DNA from: Desulfobacteraceae bacterium
GTDB taxonomy: Bacteria > Desulfobacterota > DSM-4660 > Desulfatiglandales > Desulfatiglandaceae
Length of the DNA stretch: 6,730 nt
Direction of reading: 5' to 3'
Assembly (NCBI GenBank): GCA_030612945.1
Contig: JAUWMY010000137.1
Location: forward strand, 1-6,730
The notes beneath the pieces were generated by a model, which was not told the origin of the DNA, made no database searches, and saw nothing but the letters and a program-made list of their open reading frames with translations. The position numbers were made by a program, and so were the translations under genes. Shown here piece by piece: positions 1-6,320 of this stretch. Within the stretch, counting starts at the first letter, position 1, and the number at the start of each line of letters is the position of its first letter.

Positions 1-24
1 TGTATCAATAGCTAAACAGTTGCC

Positions 25-199
25 CCTAATTGAGTGATGCTCAATTAGGTGGTATTAGGTATTGGTTATCTGGTATTGGTTTTAAGGTGTTTCACGTCTT
101 ATTCTTATATTACTTCCCTGGTAGGGATATAAAAAATGAAAAACATTCCTCTAAACCAGTACCCAGTACCGGATACCAAGTACCACCTCAATTGAGGTG
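25..199 (+). repeat. Element A: MITE-like inverted-repeat element with hairpin and 7-nt phased arms
   Basis: The left end is a perfect 10-bp stem (25-34 with 40-49) with a 5-nt loop, TGATG. The left arm then runs in 7-nt steps: GGTATTA (51-57), GGTATTG (58-64), GTTATCT (65-71), GGTATTG (72-78). The right arm is the approximate inverse, also in 7-nt steps: CAGTACC (157-163), CAGTACC (164-170), GGATACC (171-177), AAGTACC (178-184). It ends in a perfect 16-bp palindrome, CACCTCAATTGAGGTG (184-199). The arms could pair across an AT-rich centre. About 119 bp of the left and central part (25-143) is repeated in opposite orientation at 6321-6440. No transposase is encoded, so a non-autonomous mobile element or a structured intergenic repeat are both possible. 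An open frame across it (30-269) has no protein character and is ignored. The boundaries are inferred from the inverted repeat, and no target-site duplication is evident. Confidence 0.7.
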
Positions 200-203
200 C
201 TAC

Positions 204-210
204 AAGAGGA
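204..210 (+). promoter_or_regulatory. Ribosome binding site that fixes a TTG start
   Basis: AAGAGGA lies 6 nt upstream of the TTG at 217-219. An in-frame stop (TGA, 193-195) lies just upstream and the encoded protein has no internal methionine, so this site and the TTG are the only convincing initiation signals. The site is a few bases from the right end of element A, so the repeat forms most of the 5' leader. Confidence 0.75.
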
Positions 211-216
211 TTTATC

Positions 217-927
217 TTGAAAAAGCAGGGCCCTTATACAAAGCATGTTTACTGGTTGACAAAGGATGAGGAGGCAGGGCTGAGAAAAAAACTTGCTGCT
301 CATGACACAAAACTGAAATCAGCTAAAGGGATTGTCTGTACGCCACTGGATGTGATTAACAAGATTTCAAGCGTCGCGCCGGACGTATGGGATGACACAT
401 GCTGCAGGCAGGGAAGCTGGTACCGGACCTCGGACAAAAATGGTCTGTACTTAGTGATCAGCTCATTCGAACTTGAGGGATTCGAAGACCAGAAGGCTGC
501 TACCATTACTGAATCAGACTTTGTCCCAACCCGCCTCGCCAGTTTAAAAGACAAACAGGCCCTTTTCCAGGACTCCTCGTTTAAGAGTCGTATCCCTGAA
601 GAATGGCAACACGTCGAAGACATAGAAAAAAGAATATACTTGAGATGGGCAAGGAGGCTTGGATCTGACGTCCAGGACTATGACTTTCTTTATCTCTCTC
701 ACACGGCCAATCACGCCAATTTCATAAACCCGCGGTTTTTTGTCCGTGACAGTAATGGAATTATCCCATACTCCATTGATCAGAGCGCCCATCTTTGTTC
801 CTGCTGTGTGGAACTCTTCCAGGTCATTGGAAGTGAATATAAAAAGAAATTGGTTGCCCCATGCCCGGGCGCCACTATTTTTTCCCGGTTGAAACCGGAC
901 CGCTACCTGCTTGTAAAGAAAGCTTGA
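217..927 (+). CDS. Conserved-looking hypothetical protein with C-terminal HxCxCC and PCPGA motifs
   Basis: This is a 236-residue protein I do not recognise. It starts at TTG behind a strong AAGAGGA. There is no ATG alternative, because the chain contains no other methionine. No signal peptide or membrane segment is visible, so it is probably cytosolic. The N-terminal third is charged (KDEEAGLRKKL around 16-25). Cysteines lie at 41, 62-63, 194, 196, 197 and 216. The C-terminal part has H192-x-C194-x-C196-C197, then P215-C216-P217-G218-A219, and ends with a DRYLLVKK tail. The clustered His/Cys residues could bind a metal or form a redox site, but this is inference. The stop is 8 nt upstream of the MscS-family gene's start, so the two are probably co-transcribed. 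Codon use and composition look like those of a real gene and do not differ obviously from the neighbours. Confidence is high that it is coding and low on function. Confidence 0.88.
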   Translation: MKKQGPYTKHVYWLTKDEEAGLRKKLAAHDTKLKSAKGIVCTPLDVINKISSVAPDVWDDTCCRQGSWYRTSDKNGLYLVISSFELEGFEDQKAATITESDFVPTRLASLKDKQALFQDSSFKSRIPEEWQHVEDIEKRIYLRWARRLGSDVQDYDFLYLSHTANHANFINPRFFVRDSNGIIPYSIDQSAHLCSCCVELFQVIGSEYKKKLVAPCPGATIFSRLKPDRYLLVKKA

Positions 928-935
928 GTTTAAAA

Positions 936-2015
936 ATGGAAACCTATTTCAGAAGATATTACGATCAGATCTTTTCAGATCCACAACAACTATTGAATTT
1001 GACTATTCGGGTCTCGGCTATATTGGTGGCTGCTGCCATCGGCTGGTGGATATTCAATGCCATAACAAAAAAAATAAGGAAAAAGTATCATGACCGACCT
1101 TTTTTCAAAAATAACGACCAGATTTTTTTTCTTATAAAACGGGCTGGCCACTATTCCATACTTGCCCTGGCAGGTATATGGCTGGTCAACATGTTCGAGG
1201 CACCCTTTATCAAAAGAATCTTTTCTGCCTTCCTGATTATTCTCCTGACATCTATTGCCAATAACATAGTCAACAGCTTTCTCCCGTACCTGGAACACAA
1301 TATTGCGGCAAAGACAAAAACCGCTGTGGATAATGTGATCATAGATCTGTTTAAAAAGTTTTCCGGCATTATTATTTACACTGTTGGGGTTATTCTGGCC
1401 CTTGATGCGATGGGCTTTAATATTATGCCTTTTGTCGCCGGCGCAGGTGTAGCAGGTATTGCCATTGGTTTTGCGGCCAAGGATACACTTTCGAACCTGA
1501 TTGCAGGTGTTTTATTGATCATAGACCGGCCTTTTGAGGTGGGCGACCGCATTGAAGTCTGGACGGCCCCGAAAAACGCAGCCACCTGGGGGGATGTTAT
1601 TCATATAGGGCTCAGGGCCACAAAGATCCGGACCACAGACAACATTGTGATTATCATTCCCAACAACGAAATCATGAAGCGTGATATCATCAACTACACC
1701 ACCGTCACGAAGGAGATCAGGGTCCGTATCCCCATTGGTGTTGCCTATGACGCTGATATTAAAAAAGCCAAAGAGCTTATTATAAAAACTGCCCTGGAAT
1801 TGGATTGGGTTATGCAGGAACCGGCACCCAAGGTGGTGGTCAGGAGTTTTGGGGATTCGGCAGTTGATCTGCAGGCGAGAATATGGATCAGCAGGCCCCG
1901 GCGAAGGATGGATACCATATCCCATGTGACAGACCGCGTGAAGGAGGTTTTCCAGGAGGAGGGTATCGAAATCCCTTACCCGAAGAGGGATATCTATATA
2001 AAGAAAGAAAAATAA
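936..2015 (+). CDS. MscS-family small-conductance mechanosensitive channel
   Basis: This is a 359-residue inner-membrane channel expected to open under membrane tension and release solutes during hypo-osmotic shock. Hydrophobic segments lie at about 23-45, 72-86, 94-116 and 142-160. They are followed by the Gly/Ala-rich pore-lining helix typical of MscS TM3 (about 163-183, with GAGVAGIAIGFAAKD) and the conserved LIAGVLLIIDRPFEVGDRIEV block (188-208) that opens the beta domain. The IIPNNEIM stretch (240-247) and the alpha/beta cytoplasmic vestibule follow, ending with IPYPKRDIYI. The core is like E. coli MscS (286 residues), with one or two extra N-terminal membrane segments. I place the start at 936, just after the upstream stop. 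A start at 861 would add 25 non-membrane residues overlapping the previous gene. No clear Shine-Dalgarno precedes 936, which suggests translational coupling to the upstream gene. The substrate is not ion-specific as far as sequence shows. Confidence 0.93.
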   Translation: METYFRRYYDQIFSDPQQLLNLTIRVSAILVAAAIGWWIFNAITKKIRKKYHDRPFFKNNDQIFFLIKRAGHYSILALAGIWLVNMFEAPFIKRIFSAFLIILLTSIANNIVNSFLPYLEHNIAAKTKTAVDNVIIDLFKKFSGIIIYTVGVILALDAMGFNIMPFVAGAGVAGIAIGFAAKDTLSNLIAGVLLIIDRPFEVGDRIEVWTAPKNAATWGDVIHIGLRATKIRTTDNIVIIIPNNEIMKRDIINYTTVTKEIRVRIPIGVAYDADIKKAKELIIKTALELDWVMQEPAPKVVVRSFGDSAVDLQARIWISRPRRRMDTISHVTDRVKEVFQEEGIEIPYPKRDIYIKKEK

Positions 2016-2016
2016 A

Positions 2017-2346
2017 TTAAAGCTCTTTTGCCAGTTCTTTCTGTATTTGATCGAACTGAATGCCAATAACATAGTTTCCACTTGACTTTTCTTGAGAGTG
2101 GGTCACCTTTCCCTGCATGGCATAGATAGTGTCTCTGACGGCAATTTCCATTTCCATCACGGAATCGCTGTTTATGGCCTCATAGACTTCCACCCCCACA
2201 CCCATAGGGCTCATATTAATGGTTCTGGCCATGGAAACACCGGTTTTTTGGACTCCGCCTTCCTTGTTGATATAAGATAAAAGATAAAGGGCTTGTAGCC
2301 TGGGATAACGCCTTCTTTCCTTTCCGCCTTTTTCTCCTTTGCTCAT
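2017..2346 (-). CDS. Single-domain PilZ protein (putative c-di-GMP receptor)
   Basis: This is a 109-residue soluble protein consisting of little more than one PilZ domain. Both c-di-GMP-binding signatures are visible: an arginine-rich RxxxR (R12 and R16 within ERRRYPRL) and the (D/N)xSxxG motif (N44, S46, G49), followed by the strand-rich barrel and a short C-terminal helix. By family knowledge it should bind cyclic di-GMP and relay it by protein contact to motility, polysaccharide or surface-attachment machinery. The partner cannot be read from this window. The start is ATG with an AAGGGGG ribosome binding site (2352-2358) 5 nt upstream, and a good sigma70-type promoter lies above that, so it is probably a single-gene transcript. 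Its stop faces the MscS-family gene's stop with a single base between them. Confidence 0.9.
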   Translation of the reverse strand: MSKGEKGGKERRRYPRLQALYLLSYINKEGGVQKTGVSMARTINMSPMGVGVEVYEAINSDSVMEMEIAVRDTIYAMQGKVTHSQEKSSGNYVIGIQFDQIQKELAKEL

Positions 2347-2383
2347 ATATGCCCCCTTTTGATGATTTACGTCTCGGAAAACA

Positions 2384-2412
2384 AGTATATATTAAAACCC
2401 CTTATGTGTCAA
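2384..2412 (-). promoter_or_regulatory. Sigma70-type promoter of the PilZ gene
   Basis: Read on the minus strand, a perfect -35 TTGACA (2412-2407) is followed after exactly 17 nt by TATACT (2389-2384), one mismatch from the -10 consensus. Transcription would begin near 2377, leaving a leader of about 30 nt before the PilZ start. A 10-bp palindrome, CAACATGTTG (2431-2440), lies about 18 bp upstream of the -35 box and might be an operator, but this is weak. Confidence 0.75.
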
Positions 2413-2457
2413 ATGTCGCAGACCCAGATTCAACATGTTGTGGCTGTTGGTGTTTTT

Positions 2458-2552
2458 AACCGTGTACGGGTTCAAAGTTTGGGGTTAATGAAGGTTAACA
2501 AAAGAAAAGCGTAACCGTTCACGGGTTTGGGGTTCGAAGGTTCAAGGTTCAG
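2458..2552. repeat. Intergenic direct repeats and GGTTCAA-type heptamers
   Basis: Two imperfect copies of a roughly 40-bp unit are visible, beginning AACCGTGTACGGG (2458) and AACCGTTCACGGG (2513). Each continues into GGGTT...TTTGGGGTT and then AAGGTT. The second leads into three 7-nt units: GGTTCGA (2531-2537), AGGTTCA (2538-2544) and AGGTTCA (2545-2551). An inverted heptamer, CTGAACC (2575-2581), could pair with GGTTCAG (2546-2552). No gene is seen in the 272 bp between the PilZ start and the glycosyltransferase stop. Besides these repeats it holds only the PilZ promoter and leader. Confidence 0.65.
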
Positions 2553-2618
2553 TGATTGAAGGATTACCGTAAATCTGAACCATTGATTCATGAGATCTGA
2601 AGAAAAAACGGTAACATC

Positions 2619-3491
2619 TCAATAGATCCGGGATCTTCGACTTGATCTTGGAAAAAATATATCCTTCTCAGACAGCCTCATAGGAAGATGAAGGAACCAT
2701 TCCCCTTCCTCCATTTTCCCCCTCTTGAGACAGCCATTGCCATAAATCCGGCATTTTGAAGACAGCTCCTTAATTGTCACTGCAAGCTGCTCTTCGTTCA
2801 GTACACCGCTTTTGATCAGCTTCACAAGGGCCTTGATCCTGAAGCGGTCCATTCCCTTATGGCGGGCGGATAACTGGTCCGGGTGTCCACCCTCCTTGAC
2901 AACAAGCGCCTCCTTAATCAGGTGTAGAGGATAGCGGCAGGAAATCCTGAGCCACAGATCATAATCTTCACACACAGGAAGATCTTCATCGAAAACCCCT
3001 ACTTCGTCCAGAAGGGATCGCTTCAGCATCACTGCGGAAGGACTCACCAGGCAGAGTTTCAGGGAGGGCTCGAAAATGTTACCAGAGGGTTTCAGATGTT
3101 TTTTCATGGGGTTGACGCGACGCCCGTTTCTGATCCATAGCTCTTCGGTCTGGCATGCCACGGCTTCAGGATGATCATTAAAAAAATTAACCTGCGCAGC
3201 CAATTTTTCCGGAAACCAGTGGTCATCGGAATCCAGAAAAGCGATCAGGGGCGCGCCTGAACTCTTGATACCCGTATTTCTTGCGGCCGAGACTCCAAGA
3301 TTGGATGAATGGGCCACATAGGTTACAAGATCGTCAAACTGTTCAACCTCCTTTTTAGTCCCGTCTGTTGACCCGTCATCCACCACAATGATTTCGACGT
3401 CGGTAAAGGTCTGGGAAAGGACGGACGAGATCGCCCGAACTACTTTCTGAGCCCTGTTGAACGTAGGGATGACAACACTTACGGCTGCCAT
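2619..3491 (-). CDS. Family 2 (GT-A) glycosyltransferase
   Basis: This is a 290-residue cytosolic or membrane-peripheral inverting glycosyltransferase of the GT2 family. In order it shows the VIPTFNR opening (7-13), the nucleotide-binding VDDGSTD (37-43), NLGVSAARNTGI (64-75), the metal-binding DSD in FLDSDD (85-90), and the ED of CEDYDLWLRI (174-183, E175/D176 the likely catalytic-base region). The C-terminal half includes GMDRFRIKALVKL and CRIYGNGCLKRGK. There is no transmembrane segment, and the length is normal for a stand-alone GT2. The sugar donor and acceptor cannot be told from sequence. Its ATG shares one base with the stop of the upstream IspH-UbiA gene (TAATG) and has only a weak ribosome binding site, so translation is probably coupled. 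This points to a shared process, perhaps glycosylation of a lipid or surface polymer, which is inference. Confidence 0.92.
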   Translation of the reverse strand: MAAVSVVIPTFNRAQKVVRAISSVLSQTFTDVEIIVVDDGSTDGTKKEVEQFDDLVTYVAHSSNLGVSAARNTGIKSSGAPLIAFLDSDDHWFPEKLAAQVNFFNDHPEAVACQTEELWIRNGRRVNPMKKHLKPSGNIFEPSLKLCLVSPSAVMLKRSLLDEVGVFDEDLPVCEDYDLWLRISCRYPLHLIKEALVVKEGGHPDQLSARHKGMDRFRIKALVKLIKSGVLNEEQLAVTIKELSSKCRIYGNGCLKRGKMEEGEWFLHLPMRLSEKDIFFPRSSRRSRIY

Positions 3492-5221
3492 TACATGGCC
3501 TGCCAGATCACGGCCAATAACCCGGCCAGGAAAAAGTTCCCTTCCACCAAGGCTTCAAAAGCAATATCAGGATAAATCCAGGATCTTTCATAGGCCACCA
3601 GGCAAAGGGCTAATGTGAATAACGGTACGAGAAAGAGGAATGAAAAGGAATTCACCAGGCCGAATATGGGAGCGCCACAGAGAATGATGGCGCTTAAAAA
3701 GATGAGCATTTTCAGGAGGAGTATTGTCTTTTTTTCACCCAGCGTAATGGGCAACGTTTCTGAGCCAACGATAAGATCTCCCTGGACCCGAATGATGTCA
3801 AAGAAGGCTGACCGAATATAACCCATAAAAAAGACGGTAAAAATACTGACTATCGCTGGGGTCCACACCATATGATTAACCTCCAGTAATGGCAGTATGG
3901 TGATAATAACTGCCCAGGCAAGGGCTTCAGATAAAGTCCTGGACCCGGGAATATCTTTGATCTTGGAATATGGTGCCTTGTGTCGAATGCTTTCGGGCAC
4001 AAGATGAATACTGTAAATTATGCCCAGCATACTTAACGTGCTCAGGGCCAAAAAAGTCATGAAGCCAATACCATAGGACAGTACGAGCGCCGTTACGATG
4101 GCGGCTATCCCCATGGTGATCAACAGATATTTGTATTTTTTGAGGAATGCTGCACGTTCCGGATCACTATAGGCGCTGGCCCCTTTGTCCAGAAAGCGAT
4201 TGAAGACGTGCATGGCGTAAATGTAAAGAAAGGTCAAAAAGGGAAAAATAAAATCCGGCTTCCTCTCGGAGAGGATGGTAACGGCGTACGCAAAGCAGAA
4301 AGCACCGGATGCCACGGCGAGATTGCTTAGGACCAGGAACTTAAAGGCCCTCCGCGACCAGCGAAAAAGAGAGCCCTCCCTCCTGCCCTGGATCCCTTCC
4401 AACTCCCTGCCAACATCTTTGATCATCCAGTTGGGGGTGGAGGCGCCAGCGGTAACCGCGATCAATTCCATTTCACGGAGTTCTTCTTTATTTAGATCTT
4501 TTTCGGTTTCAACGTGGAAAGTGGGTATACCAGCGCTTCTCGAAACCTCAACAAGCCGCTGGGTATTCCCGCTATGGTAGCCGCCCACCACCACAAGGGC
4601 GTCAACATGACCTGCCAGGGACCGCACCTCTTCCTGTCGCTCCCGGGTTGCATCACAGATGGTATCGAAAACCAGGAGATCGGGGTATCGTTTCTTGAGG
4701 GCTTTTACAACCTGGCGATAGTTTTCTTCATTCTGTGTTGTCTGGGCAACGACAAATATCCTGTCGACATGTGGTAAGGAGGGGACTCCTTCTGCGCTCT
4801 GTATAACATGGCCCTGGCCTTTGCTGTAACCCATAAGGCCAATCACCTCGGCATGGTCCTCGTCTCCCACAATCACTGCTGTATAGCCTTTTTTGGTATG
4901 GTAGCGGATAATTGCCTGGACGCGGGCAACTTTGGGGCATGTGGCATCAATGATTTTGAGCCCTGTCTCTCTGAGGGCCTGGCGTTTTTGAGGAGGAATG
5001 CCGTGGGCCCTGATGACGATCCTGCCTGTTTGTAACCCGTCTAAATCATCTACGGGCTGCACCCCTTTAGAAGCGAGCAGATTAAGGACCTGGTTGTTAT
5101 GTATGAGAGGGCCAAAAGTGAAAAGAGGGTCATCTCCCCTGTTGGCCTCTGCCAGAACCATTTCCATGGCGCGACGGACACCCATGCAAAACCCGGCGGT
5201 TTTCGCAAATTTCACCTTCAT
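3491..5221 (-). CDS. ispH: IspH (HMBPP reductase) fused to a UbiA-like membrane prenyltransferase domain
   Basis: This 576-residue protein has two parts. Residues 1 to about 280 are a complete IspH, the 4Fe-4S enzyme that reduces HMBPP to IPP and DMAPP at the end of the MEP pathway. The cluster cysteines C12, C95 and C189 are present. So are active-site H41 (GPLIHNNQV), H73 (AHG), H123 and E125 (DHAEVIG), T161-T162, the SGN at 217-219, and the TAGAST segment (258-262). Residues about 293-576 are a polytopic membrane domain with roughly eight to nine hydrophobic segments, resembling the UbiA superfamily. The first Asp motif is NRFLD (341-345), lacking the second Asp of NDxxDxxxD. The second motif is DIIRVQGD (475-482) followed by GSETLPITLG, with Arg where DxxDxxGD has its middle Asp. 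The ATG overlaps the dusB stop (ATGA). No frameshift or internal stop separates the halves. The substrate of the UbiA half is unknown, and altered or lost catalysis is possible. Confidence 0.93.
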   Translation of the reverse strand: MKVKFAKTAGFCMGVRRAMEMVLAEANRGDDPLFTFGPLIHNNQVLNLLASKGVQPVDDLDGLQTGRIVIRAHGIPPQKRQALRETGLKIIDATCPKVARVQAIIRYHTKKGYTAVIVGDEDHAEVIGLMGYSKGQGHVIQSAEGVPSLPHVDRIFVVAQTTQNEENYRQVVKALKKRYPDLLVFDTICDATRERQEEVRSLAGHVDALVVVGGYHSGNTQRLVEVSRSAGIPTFHVETEKDLNKEELREMELIAVTAGASTPNWMIKDVGRELEGIQGRREGSLFRWSRRAFKFLVLSNLAVASGAFCFAYAVTILSERKPDFIFPFLTFLYIYAMHVFNRFLDKGASAYSDPERAAFLKKYKYLLITMGIAAIVTALVLSYGIGFMTFLALSTLSMLGIIYSIHLVPESIRHKAPYSKIKDIPGSRTLSEALAWAVIITILPLLEVNHMVWTPAIVSIFTVFFMGYIRSAFFDIIRVQGDLIVGSETLPITLGEKKTILLLKMLIFLSAIILCGAPIFGLVNSFSFLFLVPLFTLALCLVAYERSWIYPDIAFEALVEGNFFLAGLLAVIWQAM

Positions 5222-6195
5222 ATCTTCTCGTCTTCTAAAGTTGAAAAGTATTGATCCAGTGCCGAGACAAGCGTGTTACAATCCTTGATGCTAGTGATCA
5301 GCCCACGAAATCTGCTGCTGTGAGGAAGCCCCTTTGTATACCAGAGGAGAAGGCCTCGCATGGTTTTGGCAGCCCTGTGTTCCCCAATTGAGACGGACAG
5401 CAGTCGAAAGTGCTCCATGATGAGGGTCCTGCGTTCATGAAGTCCAGGTTGACGTATTGCACGGCCATCTTCCATATCAAGAATCTGCTTGAAGATCCAG
5501 GGATTACCAATCGCTCCCCGGCCTATCATTACCCCATCGCATCCGGTTTGCCTTTTCATTTGAAGGGCAAGAGATGGGTCGAGGACATCCCCATTTCCGA
5601 TAACAGGAATTTTCAACTGTTCCTTGACATCAGCAATAATATTCCAGTCAGCCTTTCCTGAAAATCCCTGTTTTACAAAACGTGGGTGGATCGTGACGGC
5701 ATCAGCGCCACAGTCTTCTATGAGCCGGGCTGTTTCAACTGCAACAGATTTATCTATGGACCATCCAGGCCGTATCTTCACCGTCAATGGAACCTGACAG
5801 GACCGGCGAACAGCAGTGACAATCTCCTTTACCCTCTGAGGGGAACGGAGGAGTGCTCCTCCGGCACCATTTTTAATAATTTTTTTTACAGGACAACCCA
5901 TATTAATGTCCACAATGTTTGCCCCTGCTTTGACCACAATTCCAGCGGCTCTTGCCATTACCTCAGGCTTAGAGCCAAATATCTGGACAGAAAGGGGCCT
6001 TTCATCGGGATGGCTTTTTAAGTAACTCAGGGTTGTTTTTTGACCTCGTATCAATCCCTCAGCGCTGATCATTTCAGTAGTGACCAGGCCGGCACCCAGC
6101 TTTTTGACAATAAGACGAAATGGCAGGCTTGTTATGCCTGCCATGGGGGCCATGATAAGCCAATTTTCTAATTTCAGGGAGCCAATTTGTAACAT
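5218..6195 (-). CDS. dusB: tRNA-dihydrouridine synthase, DusB type
   Basis: This is a 325-residue FMN enzyme that reduces specific uridines in the tRNA D-loop to dihydrouridine using NAD(P)H. The TIM-barrel features are complete: APMAGITSLPFR (16-27) at the FMN site, Q71, the catalytic cysteine C101 in NMGCPVKK (98-105), K140 in VKIRPGW, H170 in the TIHPR segment (usually HGR in DusB), the GNGD at 200-203, and GRGAIGNPW (225-233) for the FMN phosphate. The C-terminal helical tRNA-binding domain follows (MEHF..., MRGLLLWYTKGLP). Length is normal for the family. The ATG has no clear ribosome binding site. A TATGAT box sits only 3 nt upstream of the ATG, so a near-leaderless transcript is possible but unproven. 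It is the first gene of the minus-strand operon, and its stop overlaps the IspH-UbiA start by 4 bases. DusB leading this operon is probably a matter of lineage synteny rather than pathway logic. Confidence 0.96.
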   Translation of the reverse strand: MLQIGSLKLENWLIMAPMAGITSLPFRLIVKKLGAGLVTTEMISAEGLIRGQKTTLSYLKSHPDERPLSVQIFGSKPEVMARAAGIVVKAGANIVDINMGCPVKKIIKNGAGGALLRSPQRVKEIVTAVRRSCQVPLTVKIRPGWSIDKSVAVETARLIEDCGADAVTIHPRFVKQGFSGKADWNIIADVKEQLKIPVIGNGDVLDPSLALQMKRQTGCDGVMIGRGAIGNPWIFKQILDMEDGRAIRQPGLHERRTLIMEHFRLLSVSIGEHRAAKTMRGLLLWYTKGLPHSSRFRGLITSIKDCNTLVSALDQYFSTLEDEKI

Positions 6196-6250
6196 AATAT
6201 CATATTAAATGGCTGCCAGGAAAAAAACAACGTTCAAATATTGTAACTCA

Positions 6251-6285
6251 GGTTCAAAGTTCAATGGTTCACGGTTCAAGGTTTC
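6251..6285 (+). repeat. GGTTCA heptamer run upstream of dusB
   Basis: Consecutive 7-nt units are visible: GGTTCAA (6251-6257), AGTTCAA (6258-6264), TGGTTCA (6265-6271), CGGTTCA (6272-6278) and the degenerate AGGTTTC (6279-6285), plus an isolated CGTTCAA at 6231-6237. The same motif, in the same plus-strand orientation, occurs at 2531-2551, so the runs bracket the dusB - ispH/ubiA - GT2 operon. Confidence 0.7.
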
Positions 6286-6320
6286 CCACTGAAAGCTGGA
6301 TGTAGCCTACGGCGGGGTCA

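Noticed and set aside
51..184. CRISPR array suggested by short regular repeats
   Set aside because: The units are 7 nt, contiguous and degenerate, with no spacers and no cas genes.
30..269. 79-codon open frame across the left repeat
   Set aside because: It is made mostly of element A, its residues have no domain character, and it overlaps the better-supported gene that starts at 217.
861..935. Upstream ATG that would lengthen the MscS-family protein by 25 residues
   Set aside because: It lies inside the preceding gene, adds non-membrane sequence unlike the family, and the ATG at 936 fits just after the upstream stop.
1512..2081. 189-codon minus-strand frame opposite the channel gene
   Set aside because: It is the antisense shadow of the MscS-family coding region and the PilZ 3' end, with no ribosome binding site or recognisable domain.
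2597..2640. Possible terminator after the glycosyltransferase gene (T-run TTTTTT on the minus strand)
   Set aside because: Only a 4-bp ATCT/AGAT stem or an AGATC-CCG-GATCT stem inside the coding end can be drawn, and neither abuts the T-run, so an intrinsic terminator is not supported.
4514..5288. Plus-strand frames opposite ispH/ubiA
   Set aside because: They are antisense shadows of a well-supported gene with all IspH active-site residues on the minus strand.
6196..6240. Sigma70 promoter for the dusB operon among TTGAAC motifs
   Set aside because: TTGAAC resembles a -35 box but occurs repeatedly through the heptamers, and no -10 lies at 16-18 nt. The only good -10-like box (TATGAT) is 3 nt from the start codon.
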